A stretch of 45,192 nt of DNA from positions 1 to 45,192 of the IMG/VR virus record IMGVR_UViG_3300005613_000120. The stretch is one strand, 5' to 3'. The translations under genes and the position numbers were made by a program. Positions 29,270 to 41,200 of the stretch are shown piece after piece; position 1 is the first letter of the stretch, and the number at the start of each line of letters is the position of its first letter. The notes below the pieces were generated by a model. The model had not been told where the DNA came from. It saw only the letters and a list, made by a program, of their open reading frames with translations, and did no database searches. Origin of the DNA: a virus.

Positions 29270-32200
29270 TCGTCTGGATCCAGCCGTCCACCACGGTCCT
29301 CTGGACGTAGCGGAACCCGTTCTCCTTCCGGAGACGACGGACGATCTCGTTGAGCCCGTCGTGGTACTCCTTCACGTCAATGTTCCGGGCACGCAGGGAC
29401 TTGCTCACATCCTCGCTGGTGGCCCCGAGGCTCATCAGGGCAGCCAGAGACTTCTCGGCGTTCTTCCAGTCGTCCTGCTCGATCTCCTCGTACATGTTGG
29501 TGTAGTGGTAGTTCTTGGCCCTTGACATGGCCTGGTTGAACATCACCTCACGCTCTTCTCGCGTGAACCCGTTGACCCGAGCAGCCTCGTTGATCTCCTG
29601 CATGACCTTTCGGAGCTTGGCAAAGTCACGATCCGACTTCTCGTCGCTCCGGTCCTTGGCGTTGGCGTAGATGTTCAGCATCCGCTCCATCTCCCCGACG
29701 ATCCGACCTCTGGTCTCACCGGATCGCTTGGGCAGAGACAGCAGGAATTGACCCTGGAATTTCACGTTCTCCATGTCCGCGCCGCGGAACTCGTAGCTTC
29801 TTGCGCTGAACGGGATGGACTCGGCAAAGCCCGTTTTCGCCAACCTCATGAGGCTGTCCGTGATCAGCTTGTCGCCCTCCAGCTGCCCGAGTTCGGACTC
29901 TCGCTTGATCTCTTTGAGTTCTCCAATAAATGCCGCTCCGAAATGCCAGATCGGGGCAGACTTCGAGACCGCCTGATCCGCCGCACCACCGATGCCTCCA
30001 GTGAACCAGCGGGCCACCTCCTTGATTTGCTTGCCGGGATTGACGTAGGACCGATACCTCTGGACCTCTTGTCCACGGAGACGCTGAATCGTCCGGGAAA
30101 GCGGCGTGATGTCGAAGGTGATGAACCGATCGCCACGCTCGTTCATGTGCGGCAGGGGCTTCATGTCCTCGTCTTCGTCCAGTAGGCCAGCCTTCATCAT
30201 GGCGTAGATCATGGCCTGGAAAATGCTGGTCCAGACGTGGAGACCAGCGATCATGCCAGCCATGTAGACCGGGCCGCGACGGGCGTAGAACGTGTTCACG
30301 TCCGCGTCCTTGACCATCGGAATGCTCTTGACGCCAGGCGTCATCTGGGCAAGCTTCAGAGCCGGGTGCTTGACGGACCTGGTAGCGACCCGGAAGACGC
30401 TCATGGTCCAGTCGATTGACAGGAACGTGACCCGAGCCGCCTGTTCGTTCTGCTTCTGGGCGTCCTTCCAGTTCGCCCCGGTGAGGGTCCGCCGCACCTC
30501 GTCCAACACGACGCCTGCGGCTGGCAAAACGCCTCTCTGGCTCGCCTCCTGGAGTCTTGCACGACCTTCGTAGAAGTCGGGCATGACGATCCGCTCTTGT
30601 CCGCCGAACATGTCGTTGACGAAACTCATCAGGTCTTCAAGCTGGCCGTCGATGCTCTTCTGCCCAGGCTTCGGCTCCTTGAACACGAGGCTTTTCGTGC
30701 CTGTCGATGACTCGTCGATCGACTCGATCAAGTCCGTCATCATCAGGTTGGCCGCCGTGTAGAGCTTCAAGCCGTTGTGCCACCTGTCCCAAAGCTGGCG
30801 ATCAAGGGCTCCCTTGATTTCACGAATTCCCAGTGCAACATTGAGCTTGTTCGGAAGGCCAAGCTTCGTGAGAATGTTCGCAAGCTCTTCAAGGAAGATG
30901 TCTACTCCGCCGACCTGTCGGTCGAGTGCGGCAGCCCCGCCGACGCCGCTTGCCTCAAGACCGCGACCGACGAACAAGCCCACGTTGAACGGGCTGTCTT
31001 CGGAGTGGGCCAGGGCGATCCCGATGTGGTGAGCCGGAATGATCGGCATCCGGTAGCCGGTCCATCTGTTGACCACCCCGAACACACCTTGGTTCAGGAA
31101 GGTGTCTGTCGGGTCGATTCCGAACCGCCGAAGCTCCAACCTGGTTGCGATCACACCCTTCAGCGGGTTCCAGCTTGTCCCGAGGTTGCCCGACCAGGCG
31201 GACTCCGTCAGCGAGAATGCGTGGAATCCGCTGAAGAACAGGGCGGACTGCTTCAGGATCGCGTTGATCGCGGAAATCGCCTTGACGATCCGGTTGCCGC
31301 CGATCGGGTCTTCAAGCAGCGAGTTGATCGGGCGGACCACGGCAGGGTGGACGTAGACGGGACCGACGATCCCGATCGACTGGCCTGACTTGGTCTTCCG
31401 GAACGCGATACCTGAAAGCAGCGCGTTCTGGACCGGGACGTACCCAGGGATCCGCTGTTGGCTGATGTACGGCATCCCGTCAGAGGTCTTGCGGGTCATC
31501 AACTGGTTGATGTACCACCGACCGACCATCGCACGGTAGTTGGCCTGAGCGGAAAGCATGAGCAGTTCCGCCGCGTCCAGCGTCTTCGGGACCAAGCCTG
31601 CCTCAATGCCCTCCTTGTAGGTGGGGATATTCCGCTTCTTGGAGAACGGCGTGTTCGACTTCAGCGTCAACCACTGTCGGACCTCGCTGCGAGGCCGTTG
31701 CCAGATGTGGGCGACGTAGTTTGTCATGTATTTGATGTAGTCGTCGCCCATCCCCGACGCCTTCATCATCCGGTTCACCTCAGCCCGGACGTTCTCGAAT
31801 TCCTCCCGGACCAGACCGAGCGTCTGATGGAAGAACACGTCCCCGTCGTACAGGGCGAGCAGCTCCTCGTACGTCTCCCCGGTCCTGGGGTCGCCGGTCT
31901 CCTCGATGATGAACGTCATGTCCTCGCGGACACGCTTGGCGTCGGCCCCGTACCTGGCCTCGGTGCGGCGAATGATCCGGACGTAGATCGCTTCCAGATC
32001 GGCGATCTTGCGGTGGATCTTCCGGCTGGCGTCACGCGAAAGCATGTACGCAAGCTCGCGGGCCTGCGGGTCTCGCGGGACGACCACGCCCTTCGGAGCG
32101 GGCGTCGCCACCGGCTCGGGCCTTGCAACGGGGAAAGCCTCGACGGGCTCGATGTCCTTGGTCATGACGTGCGGTTGACCGTGGATCATTCGGAGGGCTT

Positions 32201-35200
32201 CGACCAGATCGGAATTGCTTCGGAGAAGTTCCTCCATGACTTCGGTCAGGCGAGGTGCGATCGACCTGGCCTGCTCCGGCATCATGAAGTACGCCGAGAA
32301 GAAGTCGGCCAGAAGTTCCTGGCTCTTCAGCCGGTACTTGATGTAGTCGCTGTTGGTGTCAGACCAGTCAACCGGGACGTTGCCGGGCTCCGGGCGGACC
32401 CATGATGAGAGACGCTTGGCCTCTTCTTGAAGCTCGGACGGCGAGTAGCCGGACTTTGCGAACAGCTTGGCGAACGGCAGATTGTCCTTGCCCTGGAAGA
32501 TGATCGCCGCGAAGCCGTGGCCGACTTCGTGAGAGATCGTGCGAACCCACCTGGGGTCGCCGATCTGGACCTCGAAGGTGTTCTTGTTCTGCTGCTCCCT
32601 GGCTTCGGCGATTGTCCGGACGTTTGCGTTCCTGGCCGCCTTGCTGATGATGTTCATCCATGGCTTGCCTGGCCTCTGGCCTCGGGAGAGGCCGATGCTG
32701 CCCAGCACGCCAACATCCTCGCCGCGAGTAGTCGTACTGACGATGAAGAACCCGAGGCGTCGAGCGGCTTCCCAGATGTCGATGCCCAAGCCGTCGCGGA
32801 CGTAGATCCACGGCGGCATGGTGTCATCGACGCTGGCTTCGTGCTTGGGCACGATCTTCTGGTATGGCTTCAGCGGATCCTGGAGCGGGGTCTTGGTCTG
32901 CCCCATCGACAACGACGCCTCGGACGTGACGCCGACGACATCCTGCTCGGTGGCTCCCTCGCCCTCAAGATTGATGTTCAGGTTGATGCCTTCAATCTCA
33001 GCCGCCTTCTGCTTCGAGTCGAAGGACGCCTTGAAGGTGATGCCGATGTCCTCGCCCATGTAGACGCCGATGAGCTTGATGAAGGCGTCCTTGTCACGCA
33101 CGACGAATTGAACGCTTCGCTGGCCCTTTCTCCACGAAAGCTGGATCCCGAGGTTGTCAAGAATCTCCTTGATTCTTGGATGGTTCAAGAGCAACTGCTT
33201 GCTCTTGATGGTCGGAAGGCTGACTTCGGCCAAGTTTCCGCTGTACCCGCGAATTACAACGCCTTCGCTGCTGTTGGCCGATCCTCTCTCGTCAAAGACG
33301 AGCTTTGCGACGTTTTCGGGAGTGCTGAGAGTGATGGACCTTTGCTGCGCGAATGTTGCAGGCTTCCAGTCGGCAGGCATCAGAATGCCTTCTCGCTCTG
33401 CGCCGGTGTTGTCAGTGAAGAAGATGATTTTTCCTCGACCTCTGTTCATGAGAACAGCATTGAGGACGTTGCCGGTGAACATGTACCGAACTTCACGGCT
33501 CTGCTTTGACTTCTCCTCGAAGATCTTGAAGAAATCTTCGATGGACCCTGCGACCATGCCGACAAGATACTTCGCTTGCTCGCCTGTCTTGTCTGTGTTC
33601 TTCGGGGCCGAGCCGGATTTGCCGATCATCGAGAACGGGATTGCCAGCGTTCTCGATGAATCAGGGACCGCCATTGTCACGGTGAACGCGCTGAGCGAAA
33701 GCGGGTTTTTCACGACCTTTGGCGAGTGCTTGACATCGAGAATGATTCCAGACTGAAGCTCCTGTCCAGTCTGCGCTTCCTTCAGAGTCCTGGCAGAACC
33801 GATCAAGACCTGATCTGCGATGTTTTGAATTTCGTTGATCTTGTCGTTCAGTTCGTTGTTGTAAAGGATGGAAATGCTGCGAAGCTCATTAGCCTTGTCC
33901 ACCGGCCAGTCCGAAATCGGAGGGGTCTTCTTCGGGTAAAACGTTTCGGAAGTAAACGAGGCCACGACGGTCTCTTTTTTTCCCTCCTTGTCGAAATATT
34001 TGACTTGGTACAGCGTGCCCTTTTCGTTTGTCACGATTTTTTGGACGACGCCTTCCTGCTCCTGGTTTCTGACCCAGACAACCGAATCGCCTTCCTTGAC
34101 CTCGACTTCGATACCGAGATCCCTCGCCATCTTTCTGGCTTTTTCTGTAATGATCCTGGTGTAGTAGGCGGAACCCAAATCCCTTGCTCGCTTGACAAGC
34201 TCGTCAACCGCCTTTTTCGCCTCGGTTCTGATGACCGATTGATCGAGTGTCGCGGCATCGCCTTCGATCTTCAGCCTTCCGGCGATTCTTTCGAGGATCT
34301 CAAGTTTGCTCAACGGCCTCTTCAGAGCCCTGATGGACACTTTTTCAAGAATCGTGCCTGCAAAGAACGGGCTTCTGCTGTTTTTCTTGATCGGAGGATT
34401 GACTTCCTGACTGGCGATGACTTCCGCCTGGAGGTCGAGGAATTCAGCCTCCAGCGGGTTCGTGCCGCTGGCCTTGAGGCCCGCAAGAATCCGGTTGTAG
34501 CTTTCGAGGATTCTTTCCCAAAGCTTTCTCTGTTCTTCAACCGGCAGAAGAACCATTCTTCCAGTGACCATCTTGACGATGTCTATGGCCGGTGTTTGGG
34601 GAGACAGTGGTCCGAGCCGCATGGCTCGGAGCGTTTCGATCTCGTCGAGGAACACCTCTCGGATCGCGGCACCGCCGACGATGTTCATGATGTCAGGGAG
34701 GTCCACCTTCAGGGAGCCTGTGGTGTCGGCGGACACGTTTGCGTTCAGGCTGCGGAGCTTCCGCATGATCGCCGCAGCCGGGCGAAGCTCCATTGGGAGG
34801 CTGGTCATGACAAACGAGTATCGCGGCAGGTTGACCTGGCCTGATCGGTTGACGCGACCGAGGACCTGCATGAATACGTTCACGTCGTCCTCAGGCTCAA
34901 GGACGAACATGTGACGAGGCTTCTGGCCTTCGGGGACGTTCTTTTCCGATGCGTGCAAAGAAACGCCGGTCGCCGACGAGCGGTTCAGCAGGACGAAGTC
35001 CAGCTTGCCGGAGTTGAACTTTCGGCGGATTTCCTCTTTCGAGTCCGCTTCCTTCCGCTCCGCCCATTTGGGGTCGTCATCGCTGTAGTCGATCTTCAAA
35101 CTACGACCCGTGAGTTCCGCTCCAGAGTACCCTGCGCCTTGAAGTTCGTTGAAGATGTAGTCGATCGGGCTGACTGGAAGATCAGCAAGCTTCGATTCGT

Positions 35201-38200
35201 CGATCGCAACTTCCGACACATGGAGTGCCGCCCTCAGTGCAAGCCCTTGGGCGTTGTTGAAGAACGAGTCCTGGTCGTCCGGGTCAATCTTGATCCTGAC
35301 GATTTCTCCGCTTGGAGCCTTGAACGACACGGTCAACAAGCGGTCAAGGGTTCGCTCGACCGCTGCCCTGAAATCGGCGTCGGCAACAGTGCCAAGGCCC
35401 TGCTCGCCCTTGATGTCCTGGAGAGCGGCTTCCATCGTCTTGGACACGGAGATGACCACGGCTTCGCCGCTCGCCATCGACTGCTTGATCTTGTCGATTG
35501 CCCCAACGACCTTCGACGCGAGAATGATCTGCGACGAAAGGTTGTGCATCACCGAGCCGAAATCGACTGACGAAAGACTTGGGTCTCCAACTCCTGGGTC
35601 GGAAACCGCTCCGTACCCCTTGGCGAACATCCATTGCTGGACCTCTGGCGTTGCAAGATATTCCGAAACGGCCCTGCTCAGGTCGTAGAACGTATTGAAG
35701 ATCCTTGAAGTGTCGTCGCCGTATGAAGCATCGACGCCGACGACGACCGGGTCGAAGTTGATGCCCGCGTACGAACGCTCACGGCGGATCAACTGATACG
35801 CCCGGATGAAGTAGGTCGAGATGATCTGCTTCAGCGGCAGTCCTCCGGACGCGATGGCCTCCTGCATGACAAGCGAAGTCGGGAACACCTCGCCGAGGTC
35901 GGTGTTGGAATACAGGGACAGGACCGCCTCGTTCTTGGCGAACGTCGCCGACGAGAACACAGCACCGGCAGACCGGCGGATGATCTTTCGGACCTGGTTC
36001 GCCAGCAGGAACGGGGCCTCTGGCGTCATTTCGTTGACTGACTGCGTGCCGCCAGCCGTGTGCGACTCGTCGAGGATGAAGATCGAGTCCGGGGCGTACT
36101 TCGACATCATGCCGTTCCGCCAGGAAAGAACCCCGGCTTCGCCCTTCTTCCGGTCGGGCTTTTTTCTTGGCGTGAGCTGCGAGTACGTCGTGGCGATCAC
36201 GTCGTAAACGACGTTGTCGCCAGCTTTCAGACCCTCTCCGTTCCTGAAGGATTTCAGCATGGTGCTGAAATGCGTTCTGGTCGTGTCGTTGTCGTTCGAC
36301 AAGATCTTGACGGAGTTCACCACCTTGCCGGTCTTGGCGTCCTTGAATTCTCCGTTCGTGCTTCGGTCAACGTTCGTCGGCGCGAACTTGATGTCGGTGT
36401 ATCCGAGGTCGGCGAACTCGCCAAGCATGTCCGTGTAGAGAGACGAATTCTCTGTCACGAAGACCGGGATTCTGCCGGAACGCATTGCGTAGATCAGCAG
36501 AGCGGCGACCTGACGGCCTTTTCCGATGCCGGTCATGTCGCCGATGATGAAGCCCTTGCCCTGCTCAAGCTGGTAGATCGCCAGTGCGATCGAGTCCAAT
36601 TGCTCGGCGTAGAAGATGCCGCTAATGATCTTCTCGAAGGTCATGCCGATCTTCTCGGCGACGTACTCCTCGACGGTCTTGCCGGTCTCTCGCTCGATGA
36701 GGGCGATGGCTTCCCTGACGGCTTCCGCCTGCCGCTCCGGGACCAGCGTCCCGGCAGCGGGCGTGTTCTTTGCACCCGGCTGGTATTCGACTTGGCGGTC
36801 ACCAGCACGGACTACAGGCTTCGGGGCAGGCTCTCCGGGCTTTCCAGCCCCTCCAGGGCCTCCATCCACTCCGCCAGGCTCGCCTTCAGGGCCAGGCTCG
36901 CTTCCCGGCTCGGGCTCACCTTCTTCGGGCTGTAGCCCAGGCTGATCCGGGGGCTCAACGCCTCCTCGGCTCTTTGTACCAGCATCGCCGCCAGTTCCGC
37001 CGGGCTCTCCGCCATCATTCCCGACATCCTTTGGCTTGCCGGGAACGTTGACGCCTGCACCAGCCCCAGGACCCGCTCCCTGAGTGCTTCCACCCACTGG
37101 CCCCGGTCCAGTTCCAACTGGCCCTTTCGGAGGCTGATCGCCCCGACCAGGCCTGCCCGATTGTCCCTCGCCTCCGGCGCGTAGCCTCTCAAGAGCCACC
37201 TCCTCAAGCTGCTGCCAGGTCTCGATGACCGGCGGATTTTCAGCAGCCAGGAACGGGACCTTTTCCTGGCCCTCCTGCTGCTGCTGGAAGTAGAACAGGT
37301 CCACCGGCCACGCTGAACCCTGGCGAGCGTAGAGCTTGCCGCTCAGCGTCAACCTGACTGGAACGTCGTAGTGATCCCGGACATATGACCAGAACTTCCG
37401 CCACTTGTCGCTGTTGTACCGGACGCCCTTGTTCACCTCGGTCAGGTTGCCGGAACCGATGATGGCGACCGCTCCGGGGACTTCACCAGTGGCGATGCCC
37501 TTGAGGAACTTCACCACGATGGCATGGTCGATCTGGTCGGTGATGAAGGTCTGGCCGCCCTCTACGGGAATCTGCCAGACCTTCTTCTGGCTCGGGTTCT
37601 TCGGGTCGGTCTTGGTCCCGAACGGCGGGTTCATCAACCGGAACAGGAAGCCACCGTCAACCGTGGGGCTCAAAGCGTCCTGGTTCGACGACGAATGACC
37701 GAGACTCGGCGACGGCGAACGCATCCCGAGTTCGAGCAGGCCGTCGTACCTGTTCTTGTCGATCTCGTTGCCCTGCCGGAGGCTGCCGTTCCTGCCGATC
37801 AGGAGCGCACCGTGCCCGGCGGTCGGGTCGAACAGCGGCGTGAACCTGGTCACGCCGCCAAGGACCTGAGCAGCGAACGCCATTGGGATCGGCGTCGAAA
37901 ACTGCTGAAGCTCCTTCGACTCCGCCGTGTAGTCGTGCATCAAGGGCATCGACTGGTAGATTTCAACGAGCTTGTTGTAGACCTCGGAGAAGACGGCAGG
38001 ATCCGTGTAGGCCTTCTCACCGGCCTTCAGGATGATCTCGTCGGCGACCGCGACGGTCGCCTGCTCGTAGACCTCGGCCACGCGGCGGCGGATGTTGTCC
38101 GGCAGCTTCTCATTGGTGTCCTCGCCGAAGAACAGGCGAGCGACGTAATCCATCAGATCCTTGCGGGTCCGGAACCTCGCGCCGCTCTTGAGGTAGTCGA

Positions 38201-41200
38201 TCAGGATCAGCCGAAGCTCGCTCCATTGCGGGTCGTCGATTGATCCGATCAGCGGGGCCTGCTCCTGCCCCTTCGTGATGCCCAGCATGGCCTGACGCAC
38301 GTTCGGCGTGCCGGTCAGGGTCATCCTGGAATCGCCTGGCGCATTGGCCGCAATCTGGACCAACTGGGGCCACGCGGTCTCCAGCGGCTTGGCGATCTTG
38401 CCAATGACGCGGATGGCCTTTTCAGGGTCGCCGGTCATGGCGACCAGATTGCTGTAGACCGCCCCAACGATATCAGTGAAATCAGTTCGGCCTTCGTCGA
38501 AGACGGCGGCTTCAATCAGTTCGCCGACCTTTTCTTGAAGTGCTTCGGACGGCTGTTCAGCCCGGCTGGCCGCACGGAGGTTCTTCGCGTCCTGGAGGGA
38601 CTCGACGCTTCCGGCCTCGGCTCGCAGCGATGCCCTGGCTTCCACCACTCGACGCTGGTCGTCACTCAGTTCCTCGATGGTGACCGCTTCGCGGTTCTGG
38701 TTGACGACGGTCTTGAGCTTCTTCTTCCTGGCCTTCTCGGCGACCTTGTCTTCTTCGCCGAGGATCTCAAGGATGTCGCTGAGAGCCTTGCCCATGCGAG
38801 TGGACTTCGTCTGTCCCTGTGGCTGCTGGCGAGGAGACGGCGGAGCTTGAGGCGGAACTTCGGCCTTTGGTTTCGGCTCGGCCTTCGGCTTTGGCTCGGT
38901 TTCGGTCGGAGCAGGGGATTCCTCCTGGCTTCCGAATCGCTCGGCGAGCTTCTTTGAGAACCCGGCGGCAATCGGGTTGATCGGTGGTTCCGGCGGCTCA
39001 GCACCCGCAGCTTCAGCGGGCCTTGCCTTTCGCGGCTCGGCCTCCGGCTTCGCCTCAGCCGGGGGCTCAGGAACCCGCTCGGCACCCGGAGGCGGGCCGC
39101 CGGGGATCGTCGGGCCGGTCTCGCCTGGGGCAAAGGCACCGCCCGGCGTCGGAGCCTCGCCTGGGGCAAAGGCACCGCCCGGCGTCGGAGCCTCGCCGGG
39201 AGCAGGCTCGCCTTCAGGGGCGGGAGCAGGCTCGCCTTCAGGGGCGGGAGCAGGCTCCAAAGGGACGGGAGCAGGCTCGCCTTCAGGGGCGGGAGCAGGC
39301 TCGCCTTCAGGGGCGGGAGCAGGCTCGCCCTCTGGAGCAGCCGGAGTCGGCTGGGGCGGCTCTTGGATCTCGACGGTCGGGCCTTGGCCCTCAGGAGCCG
39401 CAGGGCCGCCCTCAGGACCGCCCTCGGGTGCGGCGGGGCCACCGGCCTCCGGGCCGCCTTCCTCGCCGCCCTCGTATGGGTACGGGAAGGGATCCGGCGT
39501 CTCCATCGGCTCGGGCTGCGGAGTGCCCGGCGGCGGCGGGGTCTCGCCCCGGTCTTCGGCCTCGGATTCCTCGACCTTCGTTTTCGGGGCAGCCGTCTGC
39601 ACGAACCCACGACCAGGGACGAACTCGAAGCCGTCGTTCCAGAGCCGACGCCAAAGGATCTGAACCTCGCTGACGAAGTTCTGCCGGGCGTTCTTCTTTC
39701 TCAAGAGAGACTGAATGTTCGGCGGGAAGTTCCTGATCTGGGATCGCGTCAGGTCCTTGACCTTCGGATCCGTGATCTCAGACATGACCTGAGCGAAATC
39801 CGGGTCGTTCTTGGCGATATCCCAGGCTTGGATGGCCGCCTCGCCGATCTCGTCGAGCGTCTTGCCGCCACGGCGGACGTAGTTGGCGACCTCTGACGTG
39901 GTGCTGAGGACGGCGGAACCGCCGACCGCGCCAAGACCGGCCTGCACGAAAGCCTCGGGAGTCAGCATCGAATCCAGTTCGACGCCGAGTTCGTTGGCGA
40001 CCATCGTCCGGAAAGCCGCTTCGCTGAGAAGCTGGGCCTCCTCCTCAAGGACCTCGCCAATCATGTTGCGGAAGACGCGACCGACTGGCGAACGGCTCCC
40101 ATAGATCTGGCGAGGCAGAACACCACGCTCGATCAGTGATGAAGTCACGCCGTACGCGACCGCACCAAGACTCGCCGTCATTTCCGCGTCTTCGCGGGAC
40201 ACGCCAGCCTTGATCAGGGAATCGACCATGGCTTCGTACGAGCTACCAGCCTCCATCGCAAACAGCGAGTAAGCTGCGACCCGGACGCCGAAGTCCCTGG
40301 CCTCCTTCTGGATCACCAGGCTGGCCGCCTGAGCCTCGGCAGCATTCAAGCCACGACGCGCGGCGGCCCGGCTGGCGGCGGCAGCACCGCGACCAATGAA
40401 GACGTTGTAGACCGCGTTGGCAGCATCTTCCGGGAACTGCCCGGTCCAGTAGTCGATGTTGCCGGAAGCGTCGTCGCTGACGAACGGAGTCTTCGGCTCG
40501 AAGTCTTCCGGAGGAGCAAGGATGCTCGTCTCTTTCAGACTCTTGATCGGCTCGGAAACATACTTGTCGATGAGTTCCTTGGCCGACTGGAGATACTCTT
40601 GCCGCAAATCGACGACCGGCTGAGTCATTGCGATTTGGAGCTTGCGGCGACCCTCCGGGATCTTGAAGCCCTTCCGAGCTTCCCGGAAGTCTCTGAAGCC
40701 TCCGCCGTACGGCATCCCGGTTCTCGGATTGATCCGTGGCCTGGGCTTTTTACCGCCAGTCAAGGATATACCGTAGTACTGCTCGAAATCCTCCGCGTAC
40801 TCGGCGAACGCCTCGCCAATCGCCCCGCCGATGCCGCTGGCAGCCATATCGACTTCGGCCATCAGGTCGTTGTAGTACTCTGGGAATTCCCTGGCAATCT
40901 GCGGGATCGACTTCAGGACATCTCCGTTGTTCGACTTGACGATCGCTGCCGAACGCATCGCGTAGTAGGTCGAGGCCCTGAAATTGTCCACTGAAAGCTG
41001 TTGGAGCGAGAGTGCCGCCTGAGGCGTCTCGCCAAGCGTCAGTTGTGCCAGAGTCACACCAGCCCGGCCAACGCCCTTGGCAACATTTCCGGCAATCGTC
41101 CTGTCCTCGCGGGCTTCGGCAAGACGCTCCTGCTCAGAAATGATCTCCTGCCGGTTGACGATGTTGTCGTCAAGCTGGACGCCGGGCAGCGAATCGAAGA

